Assembly (NCBI GenBank): GCA_946498265.1
Contig: CAMMNR010000053.1
Location: forward strand, 1 to 10,409
Source: an uncultured Clostridium sp.
Lineage (GTDB): Bacteria > Bacillota > Clostridia > TANB77 > CAG-508
Direction: 5' to 3'
DNA length: 10,409 nucleotides
The position numbers were made by a program, and so were the translations under genes. The notes under the pieces were generated by a model, which saw only the letters and a program-made list of their open reading frames with translations, was not told the origin of the DNA and did no database searches. Shown one piece after another: positions 7,170 to 10,409 of this stretch; the stretch's first letter is position 1, and each line of letters starts with the position of its first letter.

Positions 7170-7215
7170 AAAAAATCTCTCCCTTCGTATTTTTTAATAT
7201 ATATTCTTATGTTAA

Positions 7216-7236
7216 TTAACTATTTTATATAGTTAA
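7216..7236. repeat. 8-bp inverted repeat downstream of the MKKIAIFF gene
   Basis: TTAACTAT (7216-7223) and ATAGTTAA (7229-7236) pair around a 5-base loop, 20 nt after the stop of the 143-aa MKKIAIFF gene. The stem is all A/T except one G-C pair, and no T run follows on the - strand. It could be a weak attenuator or simply AT-rich noise. Confidence 0.3.
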
Positions 7237-7255
7237 AATTTTAATAACTAAATTT

Positions 7256-7687
7256 TTATGATGTAGTTTGTTCAAATTTCATGTATTTTATCTTTTTAGT
7301 ATTATTATGATATTGAATTTCACTACATTTAAACATTATTTCTCCATAATAGTACACAAAATTTTGCATGCCATTATTATAAAATGTTTCCATATTGTAA
7401 GTAGTATCATTATCTAAAAATTGTATATCTATATTTATTGAATTATTTCCATTATCTATATATTTTCCTTTATTATCTTTTGGTATTTGATTTTTTTCAT
7501 TTTTGTTTACAGCTTTATTTATAATTGTTGTCATATCTAAACCATTTATTTCTTTTTCTGCATATCTTTCAAATTCAAGATTCTCTCTTTGTGCTTCTTT
7601 TATGTTTGCATTATAATTTAAGTATAGATATGCAATTGTGGAAACTATAGCTATAATTATAAAGAAAAATATTGCAATTTTTTTCAT
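7256..7687 (-). CDS. 143-aa divergent member of the pilin-like family (MKKIAIFF type)
   Basis: A short basic head (MKK) precedes one hydrophobic helix (about 4-22). The exterior domain has FERYAEKEI, then LDMTTIINKAVNKNEKN (50-66), a KYIDNGNNSINIDIQF segment (75-90) and a C-terminal FKCSEIQY (119-126) with KKIKYMKFE (131-139). Its last part matches the ends of the two longer MENASKAL proteins (FACTEIQ and FICTRIEY, then a basic G/K-R-I/V segment ending in K/E-F), including a single cysteine. I therefore place it in the same family although its N-terminus differs. It has its own near-consensus promoter (7707-7735) and ribosome site (AGGAG about 7 nt before ATG). It is not a lipoprotein, since there is no lipobox Cys near the helix. 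Confidence 0.72.
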   Translation of the reverse strand: MKKIAIFFFIIIAIVSTIAYLYLNYNANIKEAQRENLEFERYAEKEINGLDMTTIINKAVNKNEKNQIPKDNKGKYIDNGNNSINIDIQFLDNDTTYNMETFYNNGMQNFVYYYGEIMFKCSEIQYHNNTKKIKYMKFEQTTS

Positions 7688-7706
7688 TTTAACTCCTAAT
7701 AATTAC

Positions 7707-7735
7707 ATTATATCATTATAAAAGACTTTTTTCAA
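7707..7735 (-). promoter_or_regulatory. Internal sigma-A type promoter before the MKKIAIFF gene
   Basis: On the - strand TTGAAA (plus 7730-7735) and TATAAT (7707-7712) are separated by exactly 17 bases. A start near 7700 would leave only about a dozen nt before the ATG, just enough for the AGGAG site. The 110-bp gap here is the widest break between the platform gene and the hairpin at 5471, so a second transcription unit could begin at this point. AT-rich DNA yields chance matches, but both boxes and the spacing are close to ideal. Confidence 0.55.
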
Positions 7736-7797
7736 TATTTTATTAATTTTTAATCCTTTTTTTTAATTATTTTAGTTAATATTTTTATTTTATGTTT

Positions 7798-8292
7798 CTA
7801 CTTCTCTGTAAATTTTATTAATTTTACTCTCCCTGTTTCATTATATTCTATTCTTGTACATATAAAAGTCGTTGCTAAATATGACCTTTGAGTATCATTT
7901 GTGTCTATAGTTTGATTTAAATCTATAATATTTGTATATTTTGATAATAATTCTTGTGATTTTTCTCCTATATCTTCTTGTAAATTAGGATAACCATCTA
8001 AATTGACTGTAACTTTATATTCTTCTTCAAATCCTGTATAATCTTTGTATTTGTTATTATTGTTATGTGCTAAATTAGCAACAGAAATTATATCATATAT
8101 TGTAATGTCATCTCTATCGGAATATATGGTATATTGTGCATTATATTGTGTTAATTGATTATCATACATTCTGTCACGAATTTCACTAGAACTTTGCCCA
8201 AATGTTATAAAAAGATACATACCTAATGTTAATATTAATACTCCTATTAATATTCCTGCTGCCATAATTAAAGCTTTTGATGCATTTTCCAT
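7798..8292 (-). CDS. 164-aa MENASKAL pilin-like protein
   Basis: The N-terminus MENASKALIMAAGILI and helix (about 8-31) are followed by YNAQYTIY (50-57), DDITIYDIISVANLAHNNN (61-79) and EYKVTVNLDG (91-100). After a helical stretch it ends with FICTRIEY (143-150) and GRVKLIKFTE (154-163). Up to about residue 78 it aligns without gaps to the 143-aa protein encoded just upstream. It has one cysteine (145) in the shared C-terminal motif. It lies 17 nt after that gene with AAAGGAGGG in the gap, so the two are surely co-transcribed. It is a likely filament subunit or minor pilin of the adjacent platform protein; no processing site is visible. Confidence 0.76.
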   Translation of the reverse strand: MENASKALIMAAGILIGVLILTLGMYLFITFGQSSSEIRDRMYDNQLTQYNAQYTIYSDRDDITIYDIISVANLAHNNNNKYKDYTGFEEEYKVTVNLDGYPNLQEDIGEKSQELLSKYTNIIDLNQTIDTNDTQRSYLATTFICTRIEYNETGRVKLIKFTEK

Positions 8293-8309
8293 ATATTTCC
8301 CTCCTTTAA

Positions 8310-8741
8310 TTATGGTTGATTTTTTTCTGGAGTAACATCTTCAAATTCCATTTTACTTATTCTTCCATCTACTCCATCACGTTGTATCTCTGTACATGCA
8401 AATACTTTTGTTTGTTTATCTTCTTCTGGTAATGTTTTGAAATCTCCTGATATATTTTCATAGACTTCTTCTATATTTGTTTCTATGAAATATTCTTCGT
8501 GTAATGCATTATTGCTTTCTATTTTATTGTATATACTTTTTAATTCCATTAAAGTTAAGTCTTTTTTATTATATGGCTCAAACTGATTATTAAATTCTGC
8601 TATTTGTGCTTGATGTACTGAAATATCTTCATTAGATTTATAATTAGACAAATTATTTCCCAATAATACTAATGCTCCTATTATCATTAATGCAATTAGT
8701 ATTCCTCCAGCCATCAGTAGGGCTTTTGATGCATTTTCCAT
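8310..8741 (-). CDS. 143-aa MENASKAL pilin-like protein
   Basis: The N-terminus MENASKALLMAGGILI and helix (about 8-28) are followed by FNNQFEPY (50-57), DLTLMELKSIYNKIESNN (61-78), an acidic region and the C-terminal FACTEIQ (114-120) and GRISKMEFE (126-134). The only cysteine is Cys116. It follows the platform-protein gene after 10 nt, which hold the ribosome site GGAGGG, so translation is tightly coupled to it. A single-span protein with the helix at the very N-terminus, next to a T2SSF-type protein, is the usual arrangement for pilins or pseudopilins. The lack of a basic leader ending in Gly is unlike type IV and Flp prepilins. Confidence 0.76.
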   Translation of the reverse strand: MENASKALLMAGGILIALMIIGALVLLGNNLSNYKSNEDISVHQAQIAEFNNQFEPYNKKDLTLMELKSIYNKIESNNALHEEYFIETNIEEVYENISGDFKTLPEEDKQTKVFACTEIQRDGVDGRISKMEFEDVTPEKNQP

Positions 8742-8751
8742 ATTTCCCTCC

Positions 8752-10409
8752 TTAAGTCATTGTTGTCATTGTAGTAAATGCACTTGACATACTTGTTAGA
8801 CCTATAAATACTAATGGTATTATTAGATATCCAACAAACATACATACCATTGGTGCAAATCCTATAAATTTTCCTATCATACCTTTTCTAGCAATTAGTC
8901 TTTCATTTGATTCTTTTCTTTTTTCTCTATAGTAATCTCTTTCTGAATCTAATTCGTCAAATGCGTCTACTATTGGTATTCTTTCTACTGCTGCTTGTAA
9001 ACTTTCTATTATACGTATTAATGGTGTATAAGAAACTTCTTCTTTCATTTGTTCTAGTGCTTCCCATGCACCTGCTTCATAGTTATTAACACATCTTGTT
9101 ATTGGTGATTTGAATATATTTGAATATCTTTCTAACCATTCTAATATTATTTCAACACTAACTCTTTCAATTCTCATAAGCATCAGTATAATTGTTTGGA
9201 ATTGCATTACTTCGTCTTCCATTTCTAGTTGTCTCATTTTTACTTGGAACATTAAAATCCAAATTGGTGCCATATATGCTACAACAGCAAATACTAATGC
9301 TAATAAGATTTCAAACCATTGTATATATTCACTATTTATAATTTTTAATTTGTCAAAGATTCTTTGAGCTGCTTCTGCAATTTCAGCTTCGTCTTCTCCT
9401 TCAAATTCTGTTGACCTTGAAAGTACTACATTTATTTCATCTACTGTTATGTCCATTTGGCCTTTAAATCTATCTAAGAAAATATTATCTCTTTCAGTAA
9501 CTTCCATTGCTTTTAATTCATCTTTTTCTGATAAACTTCCCATTATATTATAATCTGTTGTCGGTTCTGTATAGACATAATTTATTGCTATTGTATGTAA
9601 TTGATTAAATATAATAATAGATGCTATACATGTAATAATTGCCATAGTAATTCTATTTATATATAACCATTCCATTTTTAGATGTGATGCTGAGTCTTTT
9701 AATAATTGTATTATTTTTCTATATTCTTTTGTTCCTTCTTTTGGTATAAATAAATCTACAAATTTCTTTATCCATTTATTTTTGTATAATTTTGCTTGCC
9801 ATGGATTTTCTGTATTTTTTGTATTTATTCCTGTTGAACCATTATCTTTTAATTTTCTAACTAGTATATATGCTACAAATGTTAATATTAAAATTAAAAT
9901 TTGTACTACCATTCCTATTTTCCCTTGATACCAGTCTGCTGTGAATGGAAAATTAGTTACTGCCCAACTTTTTAGCGGTTCTAATAATAAAACTGGTGCT
10001 ATTGATATTACTGCTAAACTTTGGAACACGTAATTTAATTTGTCCCTTTTTAATATTTCTAGTTGCATTTCTTGTGTAATGTTATCTACATTTTTTAAAT
10101 ATAATGATGCTCCATTTACTTTTCTGTCTCCAAATTCTTTTGTCAAATATGATATACCAGCAAATTCTTTTAAGAAACTGTTTGGTGCTATATCATAGTA
10201 TTTTTCTAGTTCTGTTTCTGGATCATCTGATATTAATATTTCGTATATTTTTTCTCCTTGTCTAGAAACACTTTTTTCATCATCTTGTGATACTTGATAA
10301 ATTGCTTCTTCAACCATGTTATATTCATGATAAGCATGTCTTATTTCTGAGAAGAAATCTATTTGTTCTTTTAATATATTGTTATCTATTTTGTCTACTA
10401 AACCATCTA
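8752..10409 (-). CDS. Type II secretion F / TadC / ArlJ-like platform membrane protein (5' end outside the window)
   Basis: The frame is open to the right edge (551 residues visible). The ATG at 10315-10317 has no ribosome site, and the preceding codons (KEQIDFFSEIRHAYHEYN) continue a helical T2SSF-type domain, so that Met is internal. Counting from it, hydrophobic segments lie at about 96-113, 133-153, 222-247, 333-357 and 480-508. Two cytoplasmic helical lobes are suggested. The N-lobe ends before 96. The C-lobe (358-479) contains MQFQTIILMLMRIERVSVEI, AGAWEALEQMKEE and an IPIVDAFDELDSERDYY segment. The last span begins GKFIGFAPM. T2SSF proteins form the inner-membrane platform that couples the ATPase to pilin assembly. 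Two lobes are more like PilC/GspF or archaeal ArlJ/TadC than single-lobe bacterial TadB or TadC. An acidic stretch of about 85 residues (248-332) would lie outside. The assembly ATPase is expected upstream, off the window. Confidence 0.78.
   Translation of the reverse strand, partial: DGLVDKIDNNILKEQIDFFSEIRHAYHEYNMVEEAIYQVSQDDEKSVSRQGEKIYEILISDDPETELEKYYDIAPNSFLKEFAGISYLTKEFGDRKVNGASLYLKNVDNITQEMQLEILKRDKLNYVFQSLAVISIAPVLLLEPLKSWAVTNFPFTADWYQGKIGMVVQILILILTFVAYILVRKLKDNGSTGINTKNTENPWQAKLYKNKWIKKFVDLFIPKEGTKEYRKIIQLLKDSASHLKMEWLYINRITMAIITCIASIIIFNQLHTIAINYVYTEPTTDYNIMGSLSEKDELKAMEVTERDNIFLDRFKGQMDITVDEINVVLSRSTEFEGEDEAEIAEAAQRIFDKLKIINSEYIQWFEILLALVFAVVAYMAPIWILMFQVKMRQLEMEDEVMQFQTIILMLMRIERVSVEIILEWLERYSNIFKSPITRCVNNYEAGAWEALEQMKEEVSYTPLIRIIESLQAAVERIPIVDAFDELDSERDYYREKRKESNERLIARKGMIGKFIGFAPMVCMFVGYLIIPLVFIGLTSMSSAFTTMTTMT

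Noticed and set aside
6793..7197. Possible + strand 134-aa frame
   Set aside because: It is a mirror of the 132-aa MENASKAL gene; no family features and no ribosome site.
8907..9367. Two short + strand frames (60 and 85 aa)
   Set aside because: Both are antisense to the platform protein gene and consist of low-complexity Leu/Ile/Ser runs typical of shadow frames.
1..10409. CRISPR array, IS element, tRNA or rRNA
   Set aside because: No regularly spaced repeats, transposase motifs, terminal inverted repeats or cloverleaf-forming segments were seen.

Overview
The window is very AT-rich (roughly 28-30 % G+C by eye) with strong AGGAGG-type ribosome binding sites. It carries spoVG and spoIVB, so the source is a low-GC, endospore-forming Firmicute, most likely a member of the Clostridia. 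TGA is used as a stop (spoIVB) and Trp is encoded by TGG, so the standard bacterial code applies.

Left part (1-3600), housekeeping and sporulation. The 3' end of an unidentified + strand gene converges on spoVG (-), and the two share a hairpin terminator. A 408-bp divergent intergenic region follows. It holds a good sigma-H-type promoter and a 12-bp dyad in front of spoVG, and a near-consensus sigma-A promoter in front of murC (+). murC and spoIVB (-) converge on a 15-bp perfect hairpin, and the last codons of spoIVB lie inside that hairpin.

Right part (3601-10409), an array on the - strand. Read in transcription order it starts with a membrane platform protein of the type II secretion F / TadC / PilC / ArlJ (FlaJ) class, whose 5' end is outside the window. 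Then come seven single-span proteins in a row: two short MENASKAL-type pilin-like proteins, a divergent relative starting MKKIAIFF, a third MENASKAL protein, a 218-aa MENVADAL protein, a 173-aa MSDTLIV protein and a 607-aa protein with a large outer domain. spoIVB follows. All seven have one N-terminal hydrophobic helix and a polar, mostly acidic exterior domain. Four share internal motifs that mark them as one family. None has a classical prepilin leader.

My reading is a Tad-like or type IV pilus-like filament or secretion machine. The platform protein would assemble several minor or major pilin-like subunits, and the 607-aa protein could be a tip or surface component. The ATPase, and any prepilin peptidase, would have to lie beyond the right edge or elsewhere. 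Family membership of the platform protein, SpoVG, MurC and SpoIVB rests on visible motifs. The pilus role of the small proteins is inferred from architecture and gene context.
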